From contig NZ_SMTE01000014.1 in assembly GCF_004357765.1 (NCBI RefSeq), positions 105,850 to 169,849 of the forward strand: DNA of 64,000 nucleotides, written 5' to 3'. Shown here piece by piece: positions 36,275 through 44,578 of the stretch; position 1 is the stretch's first letter; each line of letters begins with the position of its first letter. The stretch is from Pseudomonas putida (GTDB lineage: Bacteria > Pseudomonadota > Gammaproteobacteria > Pseudomonadales > Pseudomonadaceae). The notes under the pieces were generated by a model that saw only the letters and a list, made by a program, of their open reading frames with translations, searched no databases and was not told the origin of the DNA. Position numbers and translations under genes: made by a program.

Positions 36275-37020
36275 GCGCGTTTCTCCAGAAAAGACGGCAA
36301 AGGCGAACAGTATACCTAGCCTCGCGACGCCCAGTCATCGGTCACGAGGTGGGTCTGCGGCGGGTTTTTGCAACCGGGCACAACGACGCATGCAGGGTTG
36401 CAGTCCGATAACCGGACAAACGCTGCAATAAAAACCACGATTTCCGACCTTTCTGTCCGCGACATCGTTATAATCTCCCCCCGATTATAAGGACGTCTCC
36501 TGATCGGGCCCCGCATTCGCCGTCTGACCCCGGCACCTTCACCGCTTCGCCCACAGAGAGCCTTCCACTCAGGTCTTGCATCGGCTGTCGTGCCTGCTTT
36601 TCCGGCCCTTCGCACTGCATGAACCTGTGGGTTGCCATCGCGCAGTCCCCTTTTGAGGTTCACGTCTCCAAAAGAGCGTGAAAAAACGGTTTTTCACAAC
36701 TTCACGAGAGTGTGGCGAGCAATGAACAGTCTGGCATGTGCAAAAGCGACAGATGTGTCCCGAACAGCCCTGAACAGGCGGCAGGATCGCTCATCGCGGA
36801 TGGGTGACTGAACCCTTCCCATAACGCACGCAGGGCACCCTTGACCATAAGTCGAATTGCCGCATCCGTGGCAAACGGCGTTCAATAGATGAACCCGAAG
36901 ACTGATTGGCGTGTCCGCGGAAGTTGCAAGAACTGCGAAGAGTCGGACATGGCGATCCCTGGCGACCCCAGTGATCCTATGCTGTCAATTAGGTAGCTGT
37001 AGATTGTGGAGACGCGTTAA
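36275..37020. other. 746-nt region without a supported gene, between yajG and mqo
   Basis: No frame here has a plausible start, ribosome site and protein-like composition. The region holds the TATAAT-type palindrome at 36468-36490, a hairpin GTGAAAAA/TTTTTCAC at 36678-36697, two copies of ACGTCTCC (36493-36500, 36662-36669), and at its right end the mqo ribosome site (TGTGGAG, 37005-37011). A non-coding RNA or long leader is possible. Confidence 0.5.
36468..36490. promoter_or_regulatory. Palindromic -10-like element TTATAATC-N7-GATTATAA
   Basis: Perfect 8-bp inverted repeat with a spacer of one T and six C. It presents TATAAT on both strands, each followed by a GC-rich discriminator. Neither strand has a good -35. 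It could be a divergent promoter, or an operator for an unknown regulator. Confidence 0.45.
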
Positions 37021-38526
37021 ATGGCGCAGAACGAATCGGTTGATGTGGTATTGGTAGGCGCGGGCATCATGAGTGCCACCCTGGCCGTACTGCTCAAGGA
37101 GCTCGACCCGACCCTCAAGCTGGAGGTCGTCGAGGCGATGGACTCCGGGGCCGCGGAAAGCTCCAACCCCTGGAACAACGCAGGCACCGGCCACGCCGGT
37201 CTGTGCGAGCTGAACTACACGCCCCAGGCCGCCGATGGCAGCATCGACATCAAGAAGGCCGTGCACATCAATACCCAGTTCGAGGTCTCGCGCCAGTTCT
37301 GGGCCTATCTGAGCAAGAAAGGCAACTTCGGCTCGGCTCGTGCCTTCATCAACCCGGTCCCGCACCTGAGCTATGTCGAGGGTGACAAGGGTATTTCCTT
37401 CCTCAAGAAGCGCTATGAACTGCTCAAGCAGCACCATGCCTTCGCCGAGATGGAATACACCGAAGACCAGGCCGTGATGAAGGATTGGATGCCGCTGATG
37501 ATGCCGGGTCGCCCGGCTGACCAGCGCATTGCCGCCACGCGCGTGCTCAAGGGCACCGACGTCAACTTCGGCGCTTTGACCAACAAGCTGCTCAAGCTGT
37601 TGGGCGATGCTCCGGACGCTCAGGTCAAATACAGCAAGAAGGTCGTCGGCCTGCGCCGTAACGGCAGCGGCTGGACCGTCAGCATCAAGGACGTCAACAG
37701 CGGCGGCAGCCGTGAAGTGGACGCCCGCTTCGTATTCCTCGGCGCCGGTGGCGCTGCCCTGCCATTGCTGCAACTGTCGGGTATTCCAGAGAGCAAAGGC
37801 TTTGGCGGCTTCCCGGTCAGCGGCCAATGGCTGCGTTGCGACAATCCGGAAATCGTCAAGCAACACCAGGCCAAGGTCTACAGCCAGGCTGCGGTCGGCG
37901 CGCCGCCGATGTCGGTGCCGCACCTCGATACCCGTGTGGTCGACGGCAAGAAATCGCTGCTGTTCGGGCCTTACGCCGGCTTCACCACCAAGTTCCTCAA
38001 GCACGGCTCGTTCATGGACCTGCCGCTGTCGGTGCGCATGGGCAACATCGGCCCGATGCTGGCTGTGGCGCGCGACAACATGGACCTGACCAAGTACCTG
38101 GTCAGCGAAGTGATGCAGTCCATGGAGCAGCGTCTGGAGTCGCTGCGTCGTTTCTATCCAGAAGCGAAGGCCGAGGACTGGCGCCTGGAAGTGGCCGGTC
38201 AGCGCGTGCAGATCATCAAGAAGGACCCGAAGAAGGGCGGCATCCTGCAGTTCGGCACCGAACTGGTCTCGGCCCAGGACGGCAGCCTGGCGGCTCTGCT
38301 TGGTGCTTCGCCAGGCGCTTCGGTGACCGTCTCGATCATGCTCGAACTGATCGAGCGTTGCTTCCCCGAGCAGGCCAAGGGTGCCTGGGCTGCCAAGCTC
38401 AAGGAAATCTTCCCGGCACGCGAGAAGACCCTGGCGACCGATGCGGCGCTGTACAACAAGATCAGCGCCGAGAACGACGTGGCGTTGGAGCTTGTGGAAA
38501 ACAGCCCGGCCAAGCATTACGCCTGA
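37021..38526 (+). CDS. mqo: Malate:quinone oxidoreductase
   Basis: Peripheral membrane FAD enzyme that oxidises malate to oxaloacetate and passes electrons to quinone in the TCA cycle. The 501-residue protein has the FAD motif [17 protein letters not shown] (residues 9-25), [20 protein letters not shown], and [13 protein letters not shown], all typical of Mqo. ATG at 37021 with GGAG upstream. A strong terminator follows. Pseudomonads commonly carry more than one mqo; this is one of them. Confidence 0.96.
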   Translation: MAQNESVDVVLVGAGIMSATLAVLLKELDPTLKLEVVEAMDSGAAESSNPWNNAGTGHAGLCELNYTPQAADGSIDIKKAVHINTQFEVSRQFWAYLSKKGNFGSARAFINPVPHLSYVEGDKGISFLKKRYELLKQHHAFAEMEYTEDQAVMKDWMPLMMPGRPADQRIAATRVLKGTDVNFGALTNKLLKLLGDAPDAQVKYSKKVVGLRRNGSGWTVSIKDVNSGGSREVDARFVFLGAGGAALPLLQLSGIPESKGFGGFPVSGQWLRCDNPEIVKQHQAKVYSQAAVGAPPMSVPHLDTRVVDGKKSLLFGPYAGFTTKFLKHGSFMDLPLSVRMGNIGPMLAVARDNMDLTKYLVSEVMQSMEQRLESLRRFYPEAKAEDWRLEVAGQRVQIIKKDPKKGGILQFGTELVSAQDGSLAALLGASPGASVTVSIMLELIERCFPEQAKGAWAAKLKEIFPAREKTLATDAALYNKISAENDVALELVENSPAKHYA

Positions 38527-38540
38527 TTCGGCCCGAAACG

Positions 38541-38567
38541 AAAAAACGCCCCGAGGGGCGTTTTTTT
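38541..38567. terminator. Bidirectional Rho-independent terminator (mqo / PA4642-like gene)
   Basis: AAAAAACGCCCC-GA-GGGGCGTTTTTTT: a perfect stem with T runs on both strands, exactly between the convergent mqo and PA4642-like genes. Confidence 0.95.
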
Positions 38568-38598
38568 GTGGCTTTGGCTTGCCAGTACAGACGACCGA

Positions 38599-38889
38599 TC
38601 AGCCGCGAGCCTTGGCGATGATCTCGACGTACTCCGGCGCGTTGCGCTGGTCTTCGATCAGTTGGACGAAGGTCTTGCCGTGCTCGTCCTTGCCGTCCAG
38701 GTCATAGCCTGCTTCGACGAAGAACCCGACGAACCGCTCGAAGTCATCGACGCGCAGGCCGCGGTAGGCCTTGACCAGCTTGTGCAGCGAAGGCGAAGTC
38801 ACGCCGTCGGCCGGTTCGAATTGAAGGAACGTCTTGACGTAGTCATCGCTGATCTCGTCACCAATCACCTGCTTCTTGTCTTTGCGCAT
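38599..38889 (-). CDS. PA4642-family protein
   Basis: 96-residue cytosolic protein of a family named after P. aeruginosa PA4642; function unknown. It starts MRKDKKQVIGDEISDDYVKT and contains DDFERFVGFFVEAGYDLDG, a helical acidic pattern. ATG at 38889; the long frame to 39471 is not protein-like upstream. Convergent with mqo, sharing its terminator. Confidence 0.87.
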   Translation of the reverse strand: MRKDKKQVIGDEISDDYVKTFLQFEPADGVTSPSLHKLVKAYRGLRVDDFERFVGFFVEAGYDLDGKDEHGKTFVQLIEDQRNAPEYVEIIAKARG

Positions 38890-38957
38890 TGCCGGCTCCA
38901 ACTGGACCATCACGGAATTTCGAAGGCCGGCAGTGTACTCCCCAGGGGCGGCGGGCC

Positions 38958-39428
38958 TCAACGCGTACGTACGGTGCCGGTATGCAGGTCGGCCCAGATG
39001 TGGCCGTTGGCGTAGGTCAGGAATTGCACGTACAGGGTCTCGTGGCGCAACAGGTCCATGATCACCCGGTAGTCGCTGACCGGGTAGTTCAGGCTCAGGG
39101 TCCTCGTGCGTTCGTCGTAGACGGGCTTTTTCAGGCTCTTGCCGGCTTCGCCATCGAAGGTCAGAAGTACCTGGCTGATGGTCGCCCCCTTGCTCAGCGG
39201 CTTGCCCTTCAGGCGCATCTGCAACGAGGAGGTGATCGGGATCGGTTGCTGATCGGACGGGCGCTGGGCGCCGACCACCACCGAGTAGTCGGTGACCTGC
39301 AGCAGTTGCTGGCCGGTGGGCGCCTCCTGGCGCAGCGACTGGTCGTCGGCAGGCAGGAACTGGCCGTGCATCGGCGCGGCGACCGCTGGCAGGCTCAGCG
39401 CCAGCAGCAGAGGAAGAATCGCACGCAT
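38958..39428 (-). CDS. Secreted hypothetical protein
   Basis: 156-residue protein with a Sec signal peptide (RAILPLLLALSLPAVAA, cleavage near residue 18). The mature part is beta-rich with no recognised domain (VTDYSVVVGAQRP, SQVLLTFDGEAG, DYRVIMDLLRHETLYVQFLT). ATG at 39428 with GGAG 6 nt upstream; the ATG at 39440 lacks a ribosome site. Periplasmic location is inferred. Confidence 0.78.
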   Translation of the reverse strand: MRAILPLLLALSLPAVAAPMHGQFLPADDQSLRQEAPTGQQLLQVTDYSVVVGAQRPSDQQPIPITSSLQMRLKGKPLSKGATISQVLLTFDGEAGKSLKKPVYDERTRTLSLNYPVSDYRVIMDLLRHETLYVQFLTYANGHIWADLHTGTVRTR

Positions 39429-39531
39429 GTGTAGCTCCATATCCTGTAGCTCCTAGGCATCGGCAGGCCACTCTAGCATGCCCTGTCCACTGACATCGGA
39501 ACAGGGCTGCCGGGCAGTCCTGATGGCGGTG

Positions 39532-40116
39532 TCAGCCGACCCAGCCACTTGCCTTCATCGCCGAGTACACAGCGACGACCGCCAGTACGAAGAAGGCTGC
39601 GGCGGCCAGGCGGCGAATCAACGCCAGTGGCAATTTCTCGGCGGCGAAATTGCCCGCCAGGACCACGGGAACATTGGCGATCAGCATACCCAGGGTGGTG
39701 CCGATGATGACCATGATCAGGTGCGGATACTGGGCAGCCAGCATCACCGTGGCCACCTGGGTCTTGTCACCGATTTCGGCCAGGAAGAAGGCGATCAGTG
39801 TGGTCAGGAATGGGCCGAAGCGGCGCGCTGGGTTCTCGTCATCGTCCATCTTGTCCGGCACCAGGGTCCACAGCGCGGTGGCGGTGAAGCTTGCAGCGAG
39901 GATCCAGTGCAGCATCGTTTCGCTGAAGAACCCGCTGACCCACGCCCCTACGGCGCCGGCGGCAGCGTGGTTGGCCAGGGTGGCGGCGATGATGCCGGCA
40001 ATGATCGGCCAAGGCTTGCGAAAGCGGGCAGCGAGGATGAGCGCGAGCAACTGCGTCTTGTCGCCGATTTCAGCGAGAGCGACGATTGCGGTGGGGACGA
40101 GCAGAGATTCCAGCAT
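39532..40116 (-). CDS. UPF0016/GDT1-family manganese exporter (MneA-like)
   Basis: Inner-membrane cation exporter of 194 residues with six hydrophobic segments in two repeats. Each repeat has the metal motif E-x-G-D-K-T (AEIGDKTQLLAL near residue 15, AEIGDKTQVATV near residue 112). Bacterial members protect against manganese. Control by the yybP-ykoY riboswitch just upstream supports Mn(II) as the substrate. ATG at 40116 with TAGGAAAC upstream. Confidence 0.93.
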   Translation of the reverse strand: MLESLLVPTAIVALAEIGDKTQLLALILAARFRKPWPIIAGIIAATLANHAAAGAVGAWVSGFFSETMLHWILAASFTATALWTLVPDKMDDDENPARRFGPFLTTLIAFFLAEIGDKTQVATVMLAAQYPHLIMVIIGTTLGMLIANVPVVLAGNFAAEKLPLALIRRLAAAAFFVLAVVAVYSAMKASGWVG

Positions 40117-40129
40117 CAGGTTTCCTACG

Positions 40130-40173
40130 GGGGCGGGTCGACACGGCTATGACACGTACGACCTCCCCGCCCC
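40130..40173 (-). promoter_or_regulatory. Expression-platform hairpin of the Mn riboswitch
   Basis: GGGGCGGG (40173-40166, read on the minus strand) can pair with CCCGCCCC (40137-40130), closing a stem 5 nt before the ribosome site of the exporter gene. This pairing interleaves with a second perfect stem, CTATGACAC (40195-40187) with GTGTCATAG (40155-40147), so the two cannot coexist as simple hairpins. This suggests a switch. Confidence 0.5.
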
Positions 40174-40185
40174 GGGTAAGGTGTG

Positions 40186-40320
40186 CGTGTCATAGGTCTT
40201 GTCAAACCCTGGGTCCGTCTGTGCGGACCTCGGGTCGCACGCGCCATGGCCTGTGGGCCAAGTATGTTGACGCGTACCGGGCGAGCAGGGCGCTCGCGGG
40301 AGACTACTCCCCTAGGACGG
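40186..40320 (-). ncRNA. yybP-ykoY manganese riboswitch
   Basis: On the minus strand the leader of the UPF0016 gene contains the conserved yybP-ykoY parts in order: AGGGGAGTAG (40313-40304), a GC-rich hairpin (GCGAGC...GCTCGC), GCGTCAACATACT, a variable arm, and TTTGACAAGACCTATG at the 3' end, where CCTA closes P1 with TAGG. This class binds Mn(II) and turns on Mn exporters of the UPF0016, MntP and P-type ATPase families. Boundaries are approximate. Confidence 0.88.
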
Positions 40321-40325
40321 AGCGG

Positions 40326-40354
40326 ATTCTGCCTAGCCGAAACGATTTCGGCAA
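40326..40354 (-). promoter_or_regulatory. Sigma-70 promoter of the riboswitch-exporter transcript
   Basis: TTGCCG (-35, 40354-40349) and CAGAAT (-10, 40331-40326) with a 17-nt spacer on the minus strand. This places the start about 10 nt before the GGGGAGTAG of the aptamer. Moderate match to consensus. Confidence 0.5.
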
Positions 40355-40363
40355 GCCCTGTTT

Positions 40364-41362
40364 TTATCCGCGTGTGGCCCGGTAGATGCGAAAGCCGTCG
40401 GCTTCGGCGCAGGTCTGGCAGTTGCCGAGGGCACCTTCGATCAGCGGTTGGTAGCGCAGGAAGCTGTTGGCAACGAGGCGTATTTCGCCACCTTTTCGCA
40501 GATGTTGTCCGGATTTTTTCAGCAGGTTTTCCGAGGCCTGGTAATTGGTGTGGACCCCGGTATGGAACGGCGGGTTGCTCAGGATCAGGCTCAGGTCAGT
40601 CGGTGCAGCGTCGATGCCGTCACCGCTGATCACCTCACCCTGCAAACCGTTGGCGGCCAAGGTCAGGCGGCTGGCCGCCACCGCGAAGGCGTCCACGTCC
40701 AGCAGGGTCACCCGACTCTGTGGATAACGGCGCTTGACCGTGGCGCCGAGCAACCCGGCGCCACAGCCGAAGTCCAGCACATGACCGACCGGCAACTCGT
40801 CGAGGTGCTCGAGCAGCAGTGCGCTGCCGCGGTCGAGGCGGCCGTGGCTGAAGACGCCGGGCAGGCTGATCACTTGCAGCGGGCCGTCGGCAAGGTCCAG
40901 CTCGAAGCGTTCTGCCAGGCTTTCCAGCGGCTTGGCCACCGGGGGCTGGTCCACAGTCACCTGCCACAGTTGGCAATGACGGGCGCTGTCGAGTTTGCGC
41001 GGCTTGCCCAGGGTTTGCAGCTGCTTGGACGCACCCTCGATACCGCCGCGTTTTTCGCCTACCAGGTAAAGCTCGCGCCCGCCGAGGCGGGCGGCCAGGG
41101 TGTTGATCAGATAAGCGGCCAGCTCACGTGACTTGGGCAGGAACAGTACGGCGGCGTCGAGCGCCATGGCCGGCGGCTCGACACCGTAGTGGCAGCGTCC
41201 GGCAAAGCGATTGTCGAGCATGGCCTGGTCGCCCGCGTGCCAGACCCAGGCCTGGGCCTCTGGCAACTGGCCGAGCAGACCGTCGGCCGGCGCACCGGCG
41301 AGCAGCAGCGGGCCCTGGAACAGCTCCGCCTGGCGGAGCAACACTTCACTGCGCGGGTCCAT
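40364..41362 (-). CDS. rsmC: 16S rRNA m2G1207 methyltransferase RsmC-like
   Basis: SAM-dependent rRNA guanine-N2 methyltransferase of 332 residues with two tandem methyltransferase-like domains; only the C-terminal one has the SAM motif ([18 protein letters not shown], about residue 203) and the active-site NPPF (SNPPFHTG, about residue 270). RlmG of 23S rRNA is similar, but the length fits RsmC. ATG at 41362 has AGGAGG 8 nt upstream; the open frame to 42448 is antisense to the dehydrogenase gene. Confidence 0.92.
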   Translation of the reverse strand: MDPRSEVLLRQAELFQGPLLLAGAPADGLLGQLPEAQAWVWHAGDQAMLDNRFAGRCHYGVEPPAMALDAAVLFLPKSRELAAYLINTLAARLGGRELYLVGEKRGGIEGASKQLQTLGKPRKLDSARHCQLWQVTVDQPPVAKPLESLAERFELDLADGPLQVISLPGVFSHGRLDRGSALLLEHLDELPVGHVLDFGCGAGLLGATVKRRYPQSRVTLLDVDAFAVAASRLTLAANGLQGEVISGDGIDAAPTDLSLILSNPPFHTGVHTNYQASENLLKKSGQHLRKGGEIRLVANSFLRYQPLIEGALGNCQTCAEADGFRIYRATRG

Positions 41363-41415
41363 GGACGATGCCTCCTGGAAAAAGTCGCGCAGTGTAGCAG
41401 AGGCTGCTTTTGGAC

Positions 41416-42381
41416 TCAGCTGACTACGCGGCGGGGCTGGCCGGCGAAGAACGCCTGGGCATTCTCGCTGAGCTGGCCGACGATTCGCTGACGTGCTTCC
41501 ACCGCGCCCCAGGCGCTGTGCGGGGTAATCAGCAGGCGTGGGATATCGTCGGCCAGGAGTGGATTGCCGGCAGTCGGAGGCTCGACACTGAGCACGTCGG
41601 TGGCAGCACCGCCCAGGTGGCCGCTGCGCAGGGCGTCGGCCAGGGCCTGTTCGTCGATCAAGCCGCCCCGGGCGGTGTTGACCACCAGCGCGCCCGGCTT
41701 GAGCAGCTCCAGCTCGCGACTGCCGATCATGTGCCGGGTGTGGTCGTTCAGCGGACAATGCAGGGTCAGCGCATCGACCTGGGGCAGCAGTTCGTCCAGT
41801 GGCAGGCGATCGTCGCGGGCTGGGCGTCCGGGGATCTGCCCGCTCAGTACGCGCATGCCGAACGCTTCGGCCAGCCGCGCCACCGCGCCACCCAGTTCGC
41901 CGTGGCCGAGCAGGCCAAGGGTCTTGCCTTCCAGTTCGACGATCGGGAAATCCAGCAGGCAGAACTGCTGGGCCTTGGCCCATTCCCCCGCCGCCACCGC
42001 CCGGTTGTAGTCCACCAGGCGCGTGGCCAGGGCCAACAGCAGCGCGAGGGTGTGCTGCGCAACCGACGGGGTGCCATAGCCTTGGCAATTGCACACTGTG
42101 ATGCCTTGGGCGCGAGCGGCGGCCAGGTCGACGTTGTTGGTGCCAGTGGCCGCTACCAGGATCAGCTTGAGCTGTGGATTGGCCGCCAATGTCTGGGCAT
42201 CGAGCACGACCTTGTTGCTGACCACCGCGACCGCACCTTGAAGACGCTCGGCCACCTGCTCGGGGCGGGTGGCGGCGAACAGCTCGAACTCGTCGAACTG
42301 CTGCCGCAGAGGCGAGAGGTCGAGATCGCCCAGGTCCAGGGATTGGTGATCGAGAAAGACGGCGCGACGCGGGGTGGGCAT
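41416..42381 (-). CDS. D-2-hydroxyacid dehydrogenase (glycerate dehydrogenase-like)
   Basis: NAD(P)-dependent dehydrogenase of 321 residues. It has the nucleotide motif [15 protein letters not shown] (about residue 150) and the catalytic Arg, Glu and His in [17 protein letters not shown] and [10 protein letters not shown]. The closest types are HprA glycerate/hydroxypyruvate reductase and related enzymes; the substrate is not certain. It lies 53 nt upstream of rsmC on the same strand. Confidence 0.9.
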   Translation of the reverse strand: MPTPRRAVFLDHQSLDLGDLDLSPLRQQFDEFELFAATRPEQVAERLQGAVAVVSNKVVLDAQTLAANPQLKLILVAATGTNNVDLAAARAQGITVCNCQGYGTPSVAQHTLALLLALATRLVDYNRAVAAGEWAKAQQFCLLDFPIVELEGKTLGLLGHGELGGAVARLAEAFGMRVLSGQIPGRPARDDRLPLDELLPQVDALTLHCPLNDHTRHMIGSRELELLKPGALVVNTARGGLIDEQALADALRSGHLGGAATDVLSVEPPTAGNPLLADDIPRLLITPHSAWGAVEARQRIVGQLSENAQAFFAGQPRRVVS

Positions 42382-42566
42382 GGGAGGCTCCGGCTGCTGG
42401 CTGAGTGGTTGTCAGCGCAGTGTCTAGCCCGCGGCTGTCACTCGTCAACGCTTGCCGCTCATACCTCAGGCGGGCAAATCATTCCTTTGGCTGATTTGGT
42501 CGTCACATTGGCGGTCTACAGTAGTTGCAGACTTTGACCGGCATGCGTTTCAGAGAAGGAATACCT

Positions 42567-44249
42567 ATGTTGCAGACCCGCATCATCAAGCCAGCCGAAG
42601 GGGCTTACACCTTTCCACTCCTGATCAAACGACTGCTGATGTCTGGCAGCCGTTACGAGAAGACCCGCGAGATCGTTTACCGCGACCAGATACGCTTGAC
42701 CTACCCTCAGCTCAACGAGCGCATCGCCCGCCTGGCCAACGTACTCACCGAGGCAGGTGTGAAGGCCGGCGACACGGTGGCGGTGATGGACTGGGACAGC
42801 CACCGCTATCTGGAATGCATGTTCGCCATCCCGATGATCGGCGCGGTGGTGCATACCATCAACGTGCGTCTGTCGCCCGAGCAAATCCTCTACACCATGA
42901 ACCACGCCGAGGACCGCGTGGTGCTGGTCAACAGCGACTTCGTCGGTCTCTACCAGGCGATTGCCGGGCAGTTGACCACGGTGCAGAAAACCCTGCTGCT
43001 GACCGATGGCGAGAGCAAGACCGCCGACCTGCCCGATCTGATCGGCGAATACGAGCAACTGCTCGCTGGCGCCAGCCCTTGCTACGATTTTCCCGACTTC
43101 GACGAAGACTCGGTGGCCACTACCTTCTATACCACCGGCACCACCGGCAACCCCAAGGGCGTGTACTTCACCCATCGCCAATTGGTGCTGCACACCCTCG
43201 CCGAAGCCTCGGTCACCGGCAGCATCGACAGCGTCAGGCTGTTAGGCAGCAACGATGTGTACATGCCCATCACCCCGATGTTCCACGTGCACGCCTGGGG
43301 CATCCCCTATGCGGCCACCATGCTCGGCATGAAGCAGGTCTACCCTGGGCGCTACGAGCCCGAAATGCTGGTCAAGCTGTGGCGCGAGGAGCGGGTGACC
43401 TTCTCTCATTGCGTGCCGACCATCCTGCAGATGCTGCTCAACTGTCCTTCATCCCAGGGTCAGGACTTCGGCGGTTGGAAGATCATCATTGGCGGCAGCG
43501 CGCTCAATCGTTCGCTGTACCAGGCCGCGCTGGCCCGCGGCATCCAGCTGACCGCCGCCTACGGCATGTCGGAAACCTGCCCACTGATCTCGGCCGCGCA
43601 CCTGAACGACGAATTGCAGGCTGGCAGCGAAGACGAGCGCGTCACCTATCGGATCAAGGCGGGCGTCCCCGTGCCGTTGGTGGAAGCGGCGATCGTCGAT
43701 GGCGACGGCAATTTCCTGCCGGCCGACGGCGAAACCCAGGGCGAGTTGGTGCTACGGGCTCCGTGGCTGACCATGGGCTACTTCAAGGAGGCGGAGAAGA
43801 GCGAGCAGCTCTGGCAGGGCGGCTGGCTGCACACTGGTGATGTCGCCACCCTTGACGGCATGGGCTACATCGATATTCGCGATCGCATCAAGGACGTGAT
43901 CAAGACCGGCGGCGAGTGGGTGTCGTCGCTGGATCTCGAGGATCTGATCAGCCGCCACCCGGCCGTCCGTGAAGTGGCTGTGGTGGGCGTGGCCGACCCG
44001 CAGTGGGGGGAGCGTCCGTTCGCCCTGTTGGTGGTACGCGACGGCCAGGCGGTGGATGCCAAGGCACTGAAGGAGCACCTGAAGCCTTATGTCGAAGAAG
44101 GTCACATCAACAAGTGGGCCATTCCCAGCCAGATCGCCGTTGTTACTGAAATTCCCAAGACCAGCGTAGGCAAGTTGGACAAGAAGCGTATTCGCCTGGA
44201 CATCACCCAGTGGCAGGCCAGCAACAGCGCATTCCTCTCGACCTTGTGA
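42567..44249 (+). CDS. Fatty acid-CoA ligase (AMP-binding, medium/long chain)
   Basis: Acyl-CoA synthetase of 560 residues (ANL superfamily). The P-loop is TTFYTTGTTGNPKGVYFTH (about residue 188), the adenylate motif YGMSETCP (about residue 333), the hinge YIDIRDRIKDVIKTGGEWVS, and the C-terminal catalytic Lys in KTSVGKLDKK. The IKTGGEW form fits fatty or short/medium-chain acid ligases. ATG at 42567 with AAGGA upstream. Followed by the DUF1302/DUF1329 genes and a LuxR regulator, perhaps one catabolic unit for an imported hydrophobic acid or ester. Confidence 0.93.
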   Translation: MLQTRIIKPAEGAYTFPLLIKRLLMSGSRYEKTREIVYRDQIRLTYPQLNERIARLANVLTEAGVKAGDTVAVMDWDSHRYLECMFAIPMIGAVVHTINVRLSPEQILYTMNHAEDRVVLVNSDFVGLYQAIAGQLTTVQKTLLLTDGESKTADLPDLIGEYEQLLAGASPCYDFPDFDEDSVATTFYTTGTTGNPKGVYFTHRQLVLHTLAEASVTGSIDSVRLLGSNDVYMPITPMFHVHAWGIPYAATMLGMKQVYPGRYEPEMLVKLWREERVTFSHCVPTILQMLLNCPSSQGQDFGGWKIIIGGSALNRSLYQAALARGIQLTAAYGMSETCPLISAAHLNDELQAGSEDERVTYRIKAGVPVPLVEAAIVDGDGNFLPADGETQGELVLRAPWLTMGYFKEAEKSEQLWQGGWLHTGDVATLDGMGYIDIRDRIKDVIKTGGEWVSSLDLEDLISRHPAVREVAVVGVADPQWGERPFALLVVRDGQAVDAKALKEHLKPYVEEGHINKWAIPSQIAVVTEIPKTSVGKLDKKRIRLDITQWQASNSAFLSTL

Positions 44250-44578
44250 AGGGTGATCGGGTTGCGGGCTTTGCTCCGCAACCCCTGAACTAGAGCGGTT
44301 TTCCCTTGCCAAATGAAGAGAATGAGCCATGCTTTCGCGCAATTCACCCGCAGCTTCCGGCCTGCGTCGGCACCTGTCGCAGTGGCTGTGCAAATCACAC
44401 TTTAGAGGGATCAAGCACCTGGGCCTGCTGGCTATAGTCGGATCAGGTGATTTTCAGGAATGGGGGAGGGCGACACGCGCAAGCCTTGTCGCTGCGGGCG
44501 CAGGCCTGCACACCGGTCGCACGGGCCGTTTCTGAAAGGACTCACTGCCATAACAAAAAAGTACATGGAGTAGCGTCG
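44250..44578. other. 329-nt intergenic region between acyl-CoA ligase and DUF1302 genes
   Basis: Contains a perfect hairpin GGGTTGCGG/CCGCAACCC (44259-44284) just after the ligase stop, without a T run. The rest has no protein-like frame and presumably holds the promoter of the DUF1302 gene; GTACATGGAG before the ATG at 44579 supplies a ribosome site. Confidence 0.5.

Noticed and set aside
36475-36620. Small CTG-started frame behind AAGGA after the TATAAT palindrome
   Set aside because: A CTG start and low-complexity composition give no support. A non-coding transcript is the simpler reading.
36694-36885. 63-residue frame with CHGCG and CPAC cysteine pairs resembling a zinc ribbon
   Set aside because: Starts with TTG, has no Shine-Dalgarno, and the second half is not protein-like. 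The cysteines are probably chance in this gap.
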